DNA of 54,770 nucleotides from Streptomyces humi (GCF_001005085.2 NZ_LBMU02000076.1:1-54770); one strand, 5' to 3'. Numbered from the stretch's first letter, positions 1 through 8,957 are shown. Made by a program: numbers and translations. Notes: a model not told the origin generated them from the sequence alone.

Positions 1-340
1 ACCCGCCCCACCGCCCCTCCCGCCCCTCCGTCTCCTCCCTCTCAGCCCGGTACCCGGACCAACTTCTGCCCCATTCACGGCATCTGTCGGACCTTCATCG
101 AAGCTTCCCGGACGTGATTTCGACAACACTCCGTTTGGTGACCGCCGCGTACGGGCAACCCGGCCGCTCTCGACGATGTGTCGGAAATGTAAAGATCACG
201 AGGGGGGAATGTGCTGTCATGTCCCGCTCGTCATGTCAGTACGCAGAAAAATGTGGGGTCTTGTTGAACACCCCGCGAGTCACTTCCGTACCGGTGGGGG
301 AGCGACCGACTGGGGGAACCCCCGGACACCGGAGGTGGGC
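1..340. other. non-coding region upstream of the sigma factor gene
   Basis: No convincing gene is seen here. The first 60 bases are C-rich and may belong to the end of an upstream gene outside the window. The right half holds the probable promoter of the sigma factor gene. Short open frames in the region have no ribosome binding site or recognisable product. Confidence 0.5.
206..233 (+). promoter_or_regulatory. candidate ECF-type promoter of the sigma factor gene
   Basis: GGAAT at 206-210 and CGTCA at 229-233 are separated by 18 bases. This is the GGAA(C/T)-N16-18-CGTC shape used by many ECF sigma factors, which often transcribe their own gene. It lies about 105 bases upstream of the chosen GTG start. 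It rests on pattern matching only. Confidence 0.3.
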
Positions 341-916
341 GTGCGCAAGGATGCGGCCGTGGCCAATGAACGTGGATCGAGGGCCCGACATCGCATGTCC
401 CAGCCCTCGGAACCAGATGAGGAGCTGATGCGTGCCCTGTACAGGGAGCACGCCGGACCACTCCTTGCGTATGTCCTTCGGCTGGTCGCCGGTGATCGGC
501 AACGCGCCGAGGACGTCGTGCAAGAGACACTCATCCGTGCCTGGAAGAACGCCGGCCAGCTCAATCGAGCGACCGGATCGGTACGCCCCTGGCTGGTGAC
601 GGTCGCTCGCCGCATCGTCATCGACGGTCACCGCAGCCGGCAGGCCCGGCCGCAGGAGGTCGATCCGTCGCCGCTGGAGGTCATCCCCGCGGAGGACGAG
701 ATCGACAAGGCGCTGTGGCTGATGACGCTGTCAGACGCGCTCGACGACCTGACCCCGGCCCACCGGGAGGTGCTCGTCGAGACGTACTTCAAGGGGCGTA
801 CCGTCAACGAGGCGGCCGAAACGCTGGGCATACCCAGCGGCACCGTTCGCTCTCGGGTGTTCTACGCCCTCAGGTCGATGAAGCTGGCTCTGGAGGAGCG
901 GGGGGTGACGGCGTGA
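341..916 (+). CDS. sigU: ECF RNA polymerase sigma factor, SigU-like
   Basis: This is an ECF sigma-70 family factor of 191 residues that redirects RNA polymerase to a specific regulon. Region 2 is visible from ELMRALYREHAG through AEDVVQETLIRAW, followed by RPWLVTVARRIVIDGHR. Region 4 includes LTPAHREVLVETYFKGRTVNEAAE and the helix-turn-helix GTVRSRVFYALRSM. The GTG at 341 is chosen because GGAGGT sits at 331-336. An in-frame ATG at 395 (MSQPSEPDEE) would give 173 residues and cannot be excluded. Its stop overlaps the start of a zinc-binding anti-sigma gene, so the two are translationally coupled. The pair and its helD/malic enzyme/hup/murA neighbourhood resemble S. coelicolor sigU-rsuA, where free SigU is known to block aerial development. 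The exact orthology is inferred from memory of gene order. Confidence 0.85.
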   Translation: MRKDAAVANERGSRARHRMSQPSEPDEELMRALYREHAGPLLAYVLRLVAGDRQRAEDVVQETLIRAWKNAGQLNRATGSVRPWLVTVARRIVIDGHRSRQARPQEVDPSPLEVIPAEDEIDKALWLMTLSDALDDLTPAHREVLVETYFKGRTVNEAAETLGIPSGTVRSRVFYALRSMKLALEERGVTA

Positions 917-1740
917 TGAGTGTGTACGGGGGGCACGGCGGGTTCGGCACAGGTGGTGCGGGTATGTCTGGTGCCATGCAGGAATCTCCGGTGCCCAATG
1001 AGCACGAGACCGTCGGCGCATATGCGCTAGGGATTCTCGACGACGCCGAGGCAACCGCTTTCGAGGCCCATCTGGCCGGGTGCGAATGGTGCGCCCAGCA
1101 GCTCGACGAGCTGGCCGGAATGGAGCCCATGCTGGCGGCCCTGGCTGATCTGCCGGGCTCCGGAAGCACACCGTCCATCGGCGAGTCGCTGTCCGCGAAG
1201 CCCAGTCCGCGGCTGGCCGAGAAGCTGGTCGTCGAGGTGGCCGAGAAGCGGAAGGTCCGCAGCCGGCGCAACATCTTCGCACTGGCGGCCTCGGTCGTCC
1301 TGATCGCCGGCGGTTCGGCGGTCGGCGTGGCGCTGGGCGGCGGCTCGGACGGCAGCGGCGGCACCGACATGGCCGTGGGGCCCGCCCAGACGGCCTTCCA
1401 GACCATGTCCGACAAGAAGACGGCCACGGACCCGACGACCCATGTCACCGCGACCGTCGCCCTGGAGAAGAAGGACTGGGGCACCCACGCGGTCCTCCAG
1501 CTCAAGAACGTCACCGGTCCGAAGAAGTGCTCGCTCATCGCCGTCGGCAAGAACGGCGAGCGCGAGACGGTGACCTCCTGGTCGGTTCCGACCTGGGGAT
1601 ACGGCATCACGGACGCCAAGTCGGAGAAGGCCAAGGAGCCCCTCTACGTGCACGGCGGCGCCGCCTTCACCCCCAACCAGATCGACCACTTCGAGGTCAT
1701 GACCTTCGACGGGAAGAAGCTCGTCTCGGTCAGCGCGTAG
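916..1740 (+). CDS. rsuA: membrane anti-sigma factor with zinc-binding ZAS domain, RsuA-like
   Basis: This protein of 274 residues probably holds the preceding ECF sigma factor inactive at the membrane. The N-terminal part carries the HxxxCxxC signature of ZAS anti-sigma factors (H52, C56, C59 in AHLAGCEWC). One membrane segment follows at about residues 120-141 (IFALAASVVLIAGGSAVGVA), then an extracytoplasmic domain of about 130 residues that could be the sensor. The ATG at 916 overlaps the sigma stop codon (TGATG), and a GTG at 913 is an alternative. Coupled sigma and anti-sigma genes are usually co-regulated and made in fixed ratio. What signal triggers release is not visible. Confidence 0.85.
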   Translation: MSVYGGHGGFGTGGAGMSGAMQESPVPNEHETVGAYALGILDDAEATAFEAHLAGCEWCAQQLDELAGMEPMLAALADLPGSGSTPSIGESLSAKPSPRLAEKLVVEVAEKRKVRSRRNIFALAASVVLIAGGSAVGVALGGGSDGSGGTDMAVGPAQTAFQTMSDKKTATDPTTHVTATVALEKKDWGTHAVLQLKNVTGPKKCSLIAVGKNGERETVTSWSVPTWGYGITDAKSEKAKEPLYVHGGAAFTPNQIDHFEVMTFDGKKLVSVSA

Positions 1741-2072
1741 GGCCGGTCCGGCCGATCGGTCGCGGGAAACCACAGGTCGCGGGAGACCAGCGGCGGCCGA
1801 CCGTGCCCGCGAGCGGGCCATGGTGCGTGCAGCCGCCAGGCGGAGGCGGCGCGGACATTCGGCCGCCGCCGCGGCGGGCGACGCGGTGGGGGCACCTCCC
1901 GGCGGAGGCCGGGGGGCGCCGGCGGGTGACGACCACGCCGTCGGGGGCACCTCCTCCGGGGAGTACGCGCCACGTCCCGCGTCCGCGGCATGATCCGCCG
2001 GACAGGCCCTGGCTTCGGCGGGCCCCCTTCGCGTACGGTTGACGGCTGCCCAGCACGTCAGAAGGGGGCCCG
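1741..2072. other. 332-base intergenic region, no gene seen
   Basis: The region is very GC-rich, with short inverted segments rich in GGCCG and CGGCC after the anti-sigma stop that could act as a weak terminator. GAAGGGGG at 2061-2068 is the ribosome binding site of the next gene. No promoter with both boxes is convincing, and no RNA gene is recognised. Confidence 0.4.
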
Positions 2073-4400
2073 GTGGCCGCTCAGGCTCAACAATCCGCGG
2101 TCGGCTCTCACCGCTCCGAACAGGACACCGTCCAGGACACTGTCCAGGACTCCGTTCGGGACCGTGAGATCTGCGTCGAACAGGAACATCTCGACCGGGT
2201 CTACCGGCGCCTCGAGGAGAAGATCCACGAGGCCGAGTTCCTCATGAACGACGCGGCCCAACGCGGCCAGGTAGGCACGCCCGGAGCGCTGGCGGAGCGG
2301 GACGCCCAGGTCTTCCGGGCCGGCGTCCACCTCAACCGGCTCAACAACGAGTTCGAGGACTTCCTCTTCGGCCGGATCGACCTGCTCCTCGGCAAGGACG
2401 GCAAGAAGGGCCCCGACGGCGCCTACACCGCCGTGGAACCCGCCGACGGCGCGGTCCGCGCCGACAACACCGCCGACATCGCCGAGACCCTGCACATCGG
2501 CCGCATCGGCGTCCTCGACCAGGACTACGCGCCCCTGGTCATCGACTGGCGGGCCCCCGCCGCGGCCCCCTTCTACAGGTCCACTCCGGTGGATCCCGGG
2601 CGTGTCGTACGACGCCGGGTCATCCGCTCCAAGGGCCGCCGCGTCCTCGGTGTCGAGGACGACCTGATGCGCCCCGAGCTCACCGCCCTCCTGGACGGCG
2701 ACACGCTGCCCGTCATCGGCGACGGCGCCCTGATGGCCGCCCTCGGCCAGGCCCGCGGCCACACCATGCGGGACATCGTCGCCTCCATCCAGGCCGAGCA
2801 GGACCTGGTCATCCGCGCCCCCGCCGCCTCCGTGACCTACGTCGAGGGCGGCCCGGGGACCGGCAAGACCGCCGTCGCCCTGCACCGCGCCGCCTACCTG
2901 CTCTACCAGGACCGGCGCCGCTACGCGGGCGGCATCCTGATCGTCTCCCCGACCCCGCTCCTCGTCGCCTACACCGAGGGCGTCCTGCCGTCCCTCGGCG
3001 AGGAGGGCCAGGTCGCCATCCGCGCCATCGGCTCCCTGGTCGACGGCGTCGAGGCCACCCTCTACGACACCCCGGCCACCGCCCGCGCCAAGGGCTCCTC
3101 CCGGATGCTCCGGGTGCTGCGCAAGGCCGCCCGCGGTGCCCTGGAGCTGAACGACTCGCCGACCCGGCTCAGGGTGGTCGCCTTCGGCCGCCGCCTGGAA
3201 CTGGAGGCCCCCGAACTCGACCGCGTCAGGCAGAACGCGCTGAGCGGCACCGCGCCGGTCAACCTGCTCCGCCCGCGCGCCCGCAAGCTGCTCCTCGACG
3301 CCCTGTGGGCCCGCTCCGGCGCGGCCGGCCGGCACACCGACCCGGAACTCGCCGCCGAACTGCGCTCCTCCTTCGACGAGGACATCCTCACCGAGGACCC
3401 CTTCATCGAGTTCCTCGACGCCTGGTGGCCCGAGCTCACCCCGCGGGCCGTCCTCACCGCCATGGCCGACGAGAGACGCCTCGGCCGCTGGGCCCGCCGC
3501 GTCCTCAACCCCGGCGAGATCCGCCGGGTGGCCCGCTCCCTGCGGCGGGACGGCCACACGGTCCACGACATCGCCATGCTCGACGAGCTCCAGGCCATCC
3601 TCGGCGCCCCCGCCCGCCCGAAGCGCAAACGCGAGGCGGACCCGCTGGACCAGCTCACCGGCCTGGAGGAGCTGATGCCGGTCCGTGAGGAGTCCCAGCG
3701 CGAGCGCGCCGAACGGCTCGCCCAGGAGCGCGTCGAGTACGCCCACGTCATCGTCGACGAGGCCCAGGACCTGACTCCGATGCAGTGGCGGATGGTCGGC
3801 CGCCGGGGCAGGCACGCCACCTGGACGGTCGTCGGCGACCCCGCCCAGTCCTCCTGGTCCGACCCGGACGAGGCGGCCGAGGCCCGCGACGAGGCGCTCG
3901 GCAGCCGTCCGCGCCGCCGCTTCGAGCTCACCGTCAACTACCGCAACCCGGCGGAGATCGCCGAGCTCGCGGCCAAGGTGCTGGCCCTCGCCATGCCCGG
4001 CTCCAAGTCCCCGTCGGCCGTCCGCTCCACTGGAGTCGAACCCCGCTTCACGGTGGTGCGCGACTCCCTGGAGAAGACCGTGCGCGCGGAAGCGGAGCGG
4101 CTGCTCGGCCTGGTGGACGGCACGGTCGGCGTGGTCGTCGCCATGGACCGGCGCGCCGAGGCCGCCCGCTGGCTCGCCGGGCTCGGTGACCGGGTGGTGG
4201 CCCTCGGCAGCCTGGAGGCCAAGGGCCTGGAGTACGACGCGACGGTCGTCGTCTCGCCCGCGGAGATCGCCGACGAGTCCCCGGCCGGGCTGCGCGTGCT
4301 GTACGTGGCCCTCACCCGGGCGACCCAGCAGCTGACGGTGGTCTCCGCGGAACGTGACGAACCGGACGCGGCCGGGGTGCCCGACCTGCTCAGGGACTGA
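2073..4400 (+). CDS. HelD-family superfamily 1 ATPase (RNA polymerase recycling / rifamycin-protection type)
   Basis: This is a UvrD/Rep-like ATPase of 775 residues. Walker A is EGGPGTGKTA (K265), Walker B is VIVDEAQD (D562-E563), motif III is VVGDPAQSSW, and motif VI is YVALTRATQQL near the C-terminus. The coiled-coil N-terminus (about residues 25-110, including LDRVYRRLEEKIHEAEFL) and the DWRAPAAAPFY segment are typical of actinobacterial HelD proteins. These bind RNA polymerase, release it from nucleic acid and in some cases displace rifamycin (HelR). The protein is therefore more likely an RNA polymerase factor than a DNA helicase. The GTG start has GAAGGGGG four bases upstream. I see no rifamycin-associated palindrome upstream, so the antibiotic role is unproven. 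Confidence 0.8.
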   Translation: MAAQAQQSAVGSHRSEQDTVQDTVQDSVRDREICVEQEHLDRVYRRLEEKIHEAEFLMNDAAQRGQVGTPGALAERDAQVFRAGVHLNRLNNEFEDFLFGRIDLLLGKDGKKGPDGAYTAVEPADGAVRADNTADIAETLHIGRIGVLDQDYAPLVIDWRAPAAAPFYRSTPVDPGRVVRRRVIRSKGRRVLGVEDDLMRPELTALLDGDTLPVIGDGALMAALGQARGHTMRDIVASIQAEQDLVIRAPAASVTYVEGGPGTGKTAVALHRAAYLLYQDRRRYAGGILIVSPTPLLVAYTEGVLPSLGEEGQVAIRAIGSLVDGVEATLYDTPATARAKGSSRMLRVLRKAARGALELNDSPTRLRVVAFGRRLELEAPELDRVRQNALSGTAPVNLLRPRARKLLLDALWARSGAAGRHTDPELAAELRSSFDEDILTEDPFIEFLDAWWPELTPRAVLTAMADERRLGRWARRVLNPGEIRRVARSLRRDGHTVHDIAMLDELQAILGAPARPKRKREADPLDQLTGLEELMPVREESQRERAERLAQERVEYAHVIVDEAQDLTPMQWRMVGRRGRHATWTVVGDPAQSSWSDPDEAAEARDEALGSRPRRRFELTVNYRNPAEIAELAAKVLALAMPGSKSPSAVRSTGVEPRFTVVRDSLEKTVRAEAERLLGLVDGTVGVVVAMDRRAEAARWLAGLGDRVVALGSLEAKGLEYDATVVVSPAEIADESPAGLRVLYVALTRATQQLTVVSAERDEPDAAGVPDLLRD

Positions 4401-4740
4401 GTCCGGGGGTGTCCGGGGACCCGTTCGGCTGGAGGTTTCCTGTGAAGTCGGCGGACGGGAATGGCTGAACGGGATCTGTTTGTTAGCCTTGTCGTGACAC
4501 CGGCTCGATCCAAGCCCCCGGGCCCAACCTTCGTCGCTGCGAGCGACCACTTGCCGCGAGGCGAGCATGGCGGGTCGGTGTCATGAACGTAGAAGGGGCC
4601 CACGTCACCGTGTGACGTGGGCCCCTTTTTCTCGCGAACAATACGCACGTAATCAGGCCCGGCTAACGCCTACCCGGCGGTAGGTGCGACGATCGGACGG
4701 CAAAACCAGCGACACGGTGAAACAACGAAGGAAGTCGGCC
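4401..4740. other. intergenic region with terminator and possible small RNA
   Basis: This 340-base gap holds a strong terminator at 4593-4630 and a small hairpin (CCTACC/GGTAGG, 4669-4684) in the leader of the malic enzyme gene. Between the helD stop and the terminator there is no credible reading frame. The terminator lies about 190 bases after the helD stop, so either helD has a long 3' tail or a short separate transcript ends here. Confidence 0.5.
4593..4630 (+). terminator. Rho-independent terminator
   Basis: A perfect 14-bp stem (4595-4608 with 4612-4625; arms GGGGCCCACGTCAC and its complement) has a 3-base loop and is followed by TTTTT at 4626-4630. It is unusually complete for a Streptomyces terminator. 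Confidence 0.9.
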
Positions 4741-6144
4741 ATGGCAACGGCGCCCAGCGTCTCCTACTCGATGACCATCCGGCTGGAGGTGCCCGCGAGC
4801 GGAACGGCCGTCTCGCAGCTCACCACCGCCGTGGAGTCCTCCGGAGGCTCGGTCACCGGCCTCGACGTCACCGCGTCCGGCCACGAGAAGCTCCGTATCG
4901 ACGTCACCATCGCGGCCTCCTCGACCGCGCACGCCGACCAGATCGTCGAGCAGCTCCGCCACATCGAGGGCGTCACCCTCGGCAAGGTCTCCGACCGTAC
5001 CTTCCTGATGCACCTCGGCGGCAAGATCGAGATGGCGTCGAAGCACCCCATCCGCAACCGTGACGACCTCTCCATGATCTACACCCCGGGCGTGGCCCGC
5101 GTGTGCATGGCGATCGCGGAGAACCCCGAGGACGCGCGCCGCCTCACCATCAAGCGCAACTCCGTTGCGGTCGTGACGGACGGCTCCGCGGTCCTCGGCC
5201 TCGGCAACATCGGCCCCAAGGCCGCCCTCCCGGTCATGGAGGGCAAGGCGGCCCTCTTCAAGCGGTTCGCGGGCATCGACGCCTGGCCGCTGTGCCTCGA
5301 CACCCAGGACACCGACGCGATCGTCGAGATCGTCAAGGCGATCGCCCCTGGCTTCGCGGGCATCAACCTGGAGGACATCTCCGCGCCCCGCTGCTTCGAG
5401 ATCGAGGCGCGCCTGCGCGAGGCCCTCGACATCCCCGTCTTCCACGACGACCAGCACGGCACCGCGATCGTCGTCCTCGCCGCCCTGACGAACGCACTTC
5501 GCTGCACCGGCAAGGCGATCGAGAACATCCGGGTCGTCATGTCCGGCGCCGGCGCGGCCGGTACGGCCATCCTCAAGCTGCTGCTCGCGGCCGGCGTGAA
5601 GAACGCCGTCGTCGCCGACATCCGCGGTGTCGTGCACTCCGCGCGCGAGGACCTCGTCGACGCGCCCGCGGACTCGGCGCTGCGCTGGATCGCCGACAAC
5701 ACCAACCCCGAGGGCCTCACCGGCAGCCTCAAGGAGGCCGTGCGCGGCGCCGACGTCTTCATCGGCGTGTCCGCCCCGAACGTGCTCGACGGGGACGACG
5801 TCGCCGCCATGGCCGACGGTGCGATCGTGTTCGCACTCGCGAACCCTGACCCCGAGGTCGACCCGGCGATCGCCCGCCAGACGGCCGCCGTGGTCGCCAC
5901 CGGCCGCTCCGACTTCCCCAACCAGATCAACAACGTGCTGGTCTTCCCGGGTGTCTTCCGGGGCCTCCTGGACGCCCAGTCCCGTACGGTGAACACGGAC
6001 ATGATGCTCGCGGCCGCGAAGGCCCTCGCCGACGTGGTGACGGAGGACGAACTGAACCCGAACTACATCATCCCCAGCGTCTTCAACGAGAAGGTCGCCG
6101 GGGCGGTGGCGGGCGCGGTCCGGGAGGCGGCGAAGGGCGCGTAA
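4741..6144 (+). CDS. NAD(P)-dependent malic enzyme with N-terminal ACT domain
   Basis: This 467-residue enzyme should oxidatively decarboxylate malate to pyruvate, linking the citric acid cycle to pyruvate and reducing power. Residues about 8-80 form an ACT-like regulatory domain. The catalytic part starts near MASKHPIRNRDDLSMIYTPG and contains TDGSAVLGLGNIG, VFHDDQHGTAIV and the Rossmann motif SGAGAAG, ending in NPDPEVDP and FPNQINNVLVFPG. The short bacterial form (no phosphotransacetylase fusion) is about 400 residues plus the ACT domain, so length fits. GAAGGAAG at 4728-4735 supports the ATG at 4741. A terminator upstream makes it an independent transcription unit. NAD versus NADP preference cannot be read confidently from the sequence. 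Confidence 0.9.
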   Translation: MATAPSVSYSMTIRLEVPASGTAVSQLTTAVESSGGSVTGLDVTASGHEKLRIDVTIAASSTAHADQIVEQLRHIEGVTLGKVSDRTFLMHLGGKIEMASKHPIRNRDDLSMIYTPGVARVCMAIAENPEDARRLTIKRNSVAVVTDGSAVLGLGNIGPKAALPVMEGKAALFKRFAGIDAWPLCLDTQDTDAIVEIVKAIAPGFAGINLEDISAPRCFEIEARLREALDIPVFHDDQHGTAIVVLAALTNALRCTGKAIENIRVVMSGAGAAGTAILKLLLAAGVKNAVVADIRGVVHSAREDLVDAPADSALRWIADNTNPEGLTGSLKEAVRGADVFIGVSAPNVLDGDDVAAMADGAIVFALANPDPEVDPAIARQTAAVVATGRSDFPNQINNVLVFPGVFRGLLDAQSRTVNTDMMLAAAKALADVVTEDELNPNYIIPSVFNEKVAGAVAGAVREAAKGA

Positions 6145-6200
6145 GCGCCCGTCAGGGGCGCGGGGAACCGCGTGACCGGCCGCCACCGGGCGGCACCAGG
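6145..6200 (+). repeat. dispersed Streptomyces intergenic hairpin repeat, copy 1
   Basis: It begins directly after the malic enzyme stop with a GCGCCC/GGGCGC hairpin and the core GGGGCGCGGGGAACCGCG, then a CGCCACCGGG-like tail. The same core occurs near 32.7, 45.1 and 50.9 kb. A related second-half motif (ATGCGGCTCCGCCGCGTGG) lies at about 6350-6368 upstream of hupA. Its place at a gene end suggests a role in termination or mRNA stability. Confidence 0.7.
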
Positions 6201-6405
6201 AACCCCGCCCGGGCAAACATCTGTGAAACTTGCCACGCCATACATCCGGCGCGTCGTGAAACCCCCCCTTCGGCCCAGCCGTAGGGTATTGGCGGCACCC
6301 GGATTGGCGTTCCCGCCGCAGGTGGGGGCAGGATGCGTCCCGGCCCAACATGCGGCTCCGCCGCGTGGCACGCCTCAATGGCAAGAAGAACACGGGAGTA
6401 ACAAC

Positions 6406-6687
6406 ATGAACCGCAGTGAGCTGGTGGCCGCGCTGGCCGACCGTGCCGAGGTGACTCGCAAGGACGCCGACGCCGTGCTGGCCGCGTTCGCCGACGTCGT
6501 CGGCGACATCGTCTCCAAGGGCGACGAGAAGGTCACCATCCCCGGCTTCCTGACCTTCGAGCGCACCCACCGTGCCGCTCGTACCGCGCGCAACCCGCAG
6601 ACCGGCGAGCCGATCAACATCCCCGCCGGCTACAGCGTGAAGGTCTCCGCGGGCTCGAAGCTCAAGGAAGCCGCGAAGGGCAAGTGA
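6406..6687 (+). CDS. hupA: HU-type nucleoid DNA-binding protein (HupA)
   Basis: A 93-residue HU protein that bends and compacts DNA as a dimer. It opens with MNRSELVAALA and carries the HU signature region FGTFERTHRAARTARNP-like (here FLTFERTHRAARTARNPQTG), the beta-arm region with RNPQTGEPI, and a lysine-rich C-terminus. The size matches the short HU of streptomycetes; the long form with a histone-like tail is absent. CGGGAG at 6393-6398 supports the ATG at 6406. It is transcribed toward murA and both share a hairpin at 6731-6775. Confidence 0.95.
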   Translation: MNRSELVAALADRAEVTRKDADAVLAAFADVVGDIVSKGDEKVTIPGFLTFERTHRAARTARNPQTGEPINIPAGYSVKVSAGSKLKEAAKGK

Positions 6688-6730
6688 CCTTGCCGTCCGT
6701 AAGCCACGGGACGGCATACGGCACGTAGGA

Positions 6731-6775
6731 ACGACGACGGGGCGGCCCCTCCACCAGGGGGCCGCCCCGTCGTCG
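6731..6775. terminator. bidirectional terminator between hupA and murA
   Basis: A 19-bp inverted repeat (6731-6749 with 6757-6775; ACGACGACGGGGCGGCCCC and its complement) with a 7-base loop sits between two convergent genes. It has no T-run but is long and GC-rich on both strands. Confidence 0.8.
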
Positions 6776-6786
6776 TACCAGAACCG

Positions 6787-8133
6787 CTACCCGAGCGCCT
6801 TGCCCGGCAGTTCGACCTTCGCGCCGAGTTCCATGAGCTTCTCCATGAAGTTCTCGTAGCCGCGGTTGATGAGGTCGATGCCGTGGACCCGGGACGTGCC
6901 CTGGGCCGCGAGGGCGGCGATGAGGTAGGAGAAGCCGCCCCGGAGGTCGGGGATGACCAGGTCGGCGCCCTGGAGGCGGGTCGGTCCCGAGACGACCGCC
7001 GAGTGCAGGAAGTTGCGCTGGCCGAAGCGGCAGGCGGAGCCGCCCAGGCACTCGCGGTAGAGCTGGATGTGCGCGCCCATCTGGTTGAGCGCCGAGGTGA
7101 AGCCGAGGCGGGACTCGTACACCGTCTCGTGGACGATGGACAGGCCTGTCGCCTGGGTCAGGGCGACCACGAGCGGCTGCTGCCAGTCGGTCTGGAAGCC
7201 CGGGTGCACGTCCGTCTCCAGCGCGATGGACTTCAGCTGGCCGCCGGGGTGCCAGAAGCGGATGCCCTCGTCGTCGATCTCGAAGGCACCGCCCACCTTC
7301 CGGTAGGTGTTCAGGAACGTCATCATCGAGCGCTGCTGGGCGCCCCGGACGTAGATGTTGCCCTCGGTCGCCAGCGCCGCCGACGCCCAGGACGCCGCCT
7401 CCAGCCGGTCCGACAGGGCGCGGTGGGTGTAGCCGCCGAGCTTGTCCACACCGGTGATGCGGATCGTGCGGTCGGTGTCGATCGCGATGATCGCGCCCAT
7501 CTTCTGGAGCACGCAGATGAGGTCCTCGATCTCCGGCTCGACGGCCGCGTTCGACAACTCCGTGACGCCCTCGGCGAGTACGGCCGTCAGCAGCACCTGC
7601 TCGGTCGCGCCGACGGACGGGTAGGGCAGCGCGATCTTCGTGCCGCGCAGCCCCTTGGGGGCCTCCAGGTACTGGCCGTCCGCGCGCTTCTCGATGGTCG
7701 CGCCGAACTGCCGCAGCACGTCGAAGTGGAAGTCGATCGGCCGGCCGCCGATGTCACAGCCGCCGAGCCCGGGGATGAACGCGTGCCCGAGCCGGTGCAG
7801 CAGCGGACCGCAGAACAGGATCGGGATCCGGCTGGACCCGGCGTGGGCATCGATGTCAGCGACGTTCGCGCTCTCCACGTACGTCGGGTCGAGCACCAGC
7901 TCACCGGGTTCCTCGCCCGGCCGTACCGTCACCCCGTGCAGTTGCAGCAGACCGCGTACGACCCGCACGTCACGGATGTCGGGGACGTTGCGCAGCCGAC
8001 TCGGCGCACTGCCCAGCAGTGCGGCGACCATGGCCTTCGGTACGAGGTTCTTCGCACCGCGGACCCGGATCTCGCCCTCCAGCGGGGTGCCGCCATGGAC
8101 AAGCAGTACGTCGTCAGAGCCGTTGACGGTCAT
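6787..8133 (-). CDS. murA: UDP-N-acetylglucosamine 1-carboxyvinyltransferase (MurA)
   Basis: This enzyme transfers enolpyruvate from PEP to UDP-GlcNAc, the first committed step of peptidoglycan synthesis in the cytoplasm. The 448 residues include the substrate-binding RGAKNLVPKAM (K28-N29 equivalents), the loop GLGGCDIGGRPIDFH and the C-terminal INRGYENFMEKLMELGA. The loop cysteine (C126), the fosfomycin target in E. coli (C115), is present, so the mycobacterial Cys-to-Asp resistance change is not found. It is convergent with hupA and divergent from yqgE. Streptomycetes often have a second murA copy, which cannot be judged here. Confidence 0.95.
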   Translation of the reverse strand: MTVNGSDDVLLVHGGTPLEGEIRVRGAKNLVPKAMVAALLGSAPSRLRNVPDIRDVRVVRGLLQLHGVTVRPGEEPGELVLDPTYVESANVADIDAHAGSSRIPILFCGPLLHRLGHAFIPGLGGCDIGGRPIDFHFDVLRQFGATIEKRADGQYLEAPKGLRGTKIALPYPSVGATEQVLLTAVLAEGVTELSNAAVEPEIEDLICVLQKMGAIIAIDTDRTIRITGVDKLGGYTHRALSDRLEAASWASAALATEGNIYVRGAQQRSMMTFLNTYRKVGGAFEIDDEGIRFWHPGGQLKSIALETDVHPGFQTDWQQPLVVALTQATGLSIVHETVYESRLGFTSALNQMGAHIQLYRECLGGSACRFGQRNFLHSAVVSGPTRLQGADLVIPDLRGGFSYLIAALAAQGTSRVHGIDLINRGYENFMEKLMELGAKVELPGKALG

Positions 8134-8384
8134 GGATCTCGCGTTCCGTGGAGTTGGGCAGGGCTGGAGAGACAGAGTAATCGCCCATCGACCCCCTGCC
8201 GTAAGCCCAAGTACCGCCCAGCTACGTCATAGCTGTGTCACAACACGAACCGTTTCTCCTCGGGCACGAGGGGTCACTGGCCGTCACCGTGCGCCGTGGG
8301 CGCTTCCGTCCACCCTGAGCTGCATTCACTCGCACACCCCGATTGGCTCCCCACTGGACGGGAAGATGCGGGATCATGTCTGGC

Positions 8385-8957
8385 ATGACCGAGGTGTCCT
8401 CGCTCACAGGGCGGCTGCTCGTGGCCACGCCCGCCCTGGCGGACCCGAACTTCGACCGCGCGGTGGTGCTCCTTCTCGACCACGACGAGGAGGGCTCCCT
8501 CGGTGTCGTCCTCAACCGCCCCACCCCGGTGGGCGTCGGTGACATCCTGGAGGGCTGGGCCGCCCTCGCCGGTGAGCCCGGGGTCGTCTTCCAGGGCGGC
8601 CCGGTGTCGCTGGACTCCGCGCTCGGCGTCGCGGTCATCCCGGGCGGTGCGAGCGGCGACCGCGTACCGCTCGGCTGGCGCCGGGTGCACGGCGCGATCG
8701 GTCTGGTCGACCTGGAGGCCCCGCCGGAACTGCTCGCCTCGGCCCTCGGCTCCCTGCGGATCTTCGCCGGTTACGCCGGATGGGGCCCCGGTCAGCTGGA
8801 GGACGAACTGGTGGAGGGTGCCTGGTACGTCGTCGAGTCCGAACCCGGCGACGTCTCCTCCCCGTCCCCCGAACGGCTCTGGCGCGAGGTCCTGCGCCGC
8901 CAGCGCAACGAGCTCGCGATGGTGGCCACGTACCCCGACGACCCATCGCTCAACTGA
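8385..8957 (+). CDS. YqgE/AlgH family protein (DUF179, UPF0301)
   Basis: A conserved cytoplasmic protein of 190 residues. Family features visible are LTGRLLVATPALADPNFDRAVVLLLDHD, GSLGVVLNRPT, VFQGGPVSLDS and the FAGYAGWGPGQLEDEL segment. The biochemical function of the family is not firmly established. The start is uncertain: ATG at 8376 (adding MSG) and ATG at 8385 are both preceded by purine-rich sequence (GGGAAG at 8360-8365, GGGA at 8370-8373). The next gene follows after 29 bases on the same strand. Confidence 0.9.
   Translation: MTEVSSLTGRLLVATPALADPNFDRAVVLLLDHDEEGSLGVVLNRPTPVGVGDILEGWAALAGEPGVVFQGGPVSLDSALGVAVIPGGASGDRVPLGWRRVHGAIGLVDLEAPPELLASALGSLRIFAGYAGWGPGQLEDELVEGAWYVVESEPGDVSSPSPERLWREVLRRQRNELAMVATYPDDPSLN

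Noticed and set aside
2058..4568. Long open frame on the minus strand opposite helD
   Set aside because: It mirrors a well-recognised ATPase gene; Streptomyces GC bias opens such antisense frames. No ribosome binding site or family match.
4441..4600. 6C-type small RNA
   Set aside because: C-rich stretches here have fewer than six C in the expected loops and no matching double hairpin.
4663..6717. Long minus-strand frame opposite the malic enzyme and hupA genes
   Set aside because: Opposite clear genes, with composition typical of antisense shadow and no domain.
7740..7760. Fosfomycin-resistant MurA variant
   Set aside because: The loop Cys (C126) is present, so the Asp substitution seen in mycobacteria is not.
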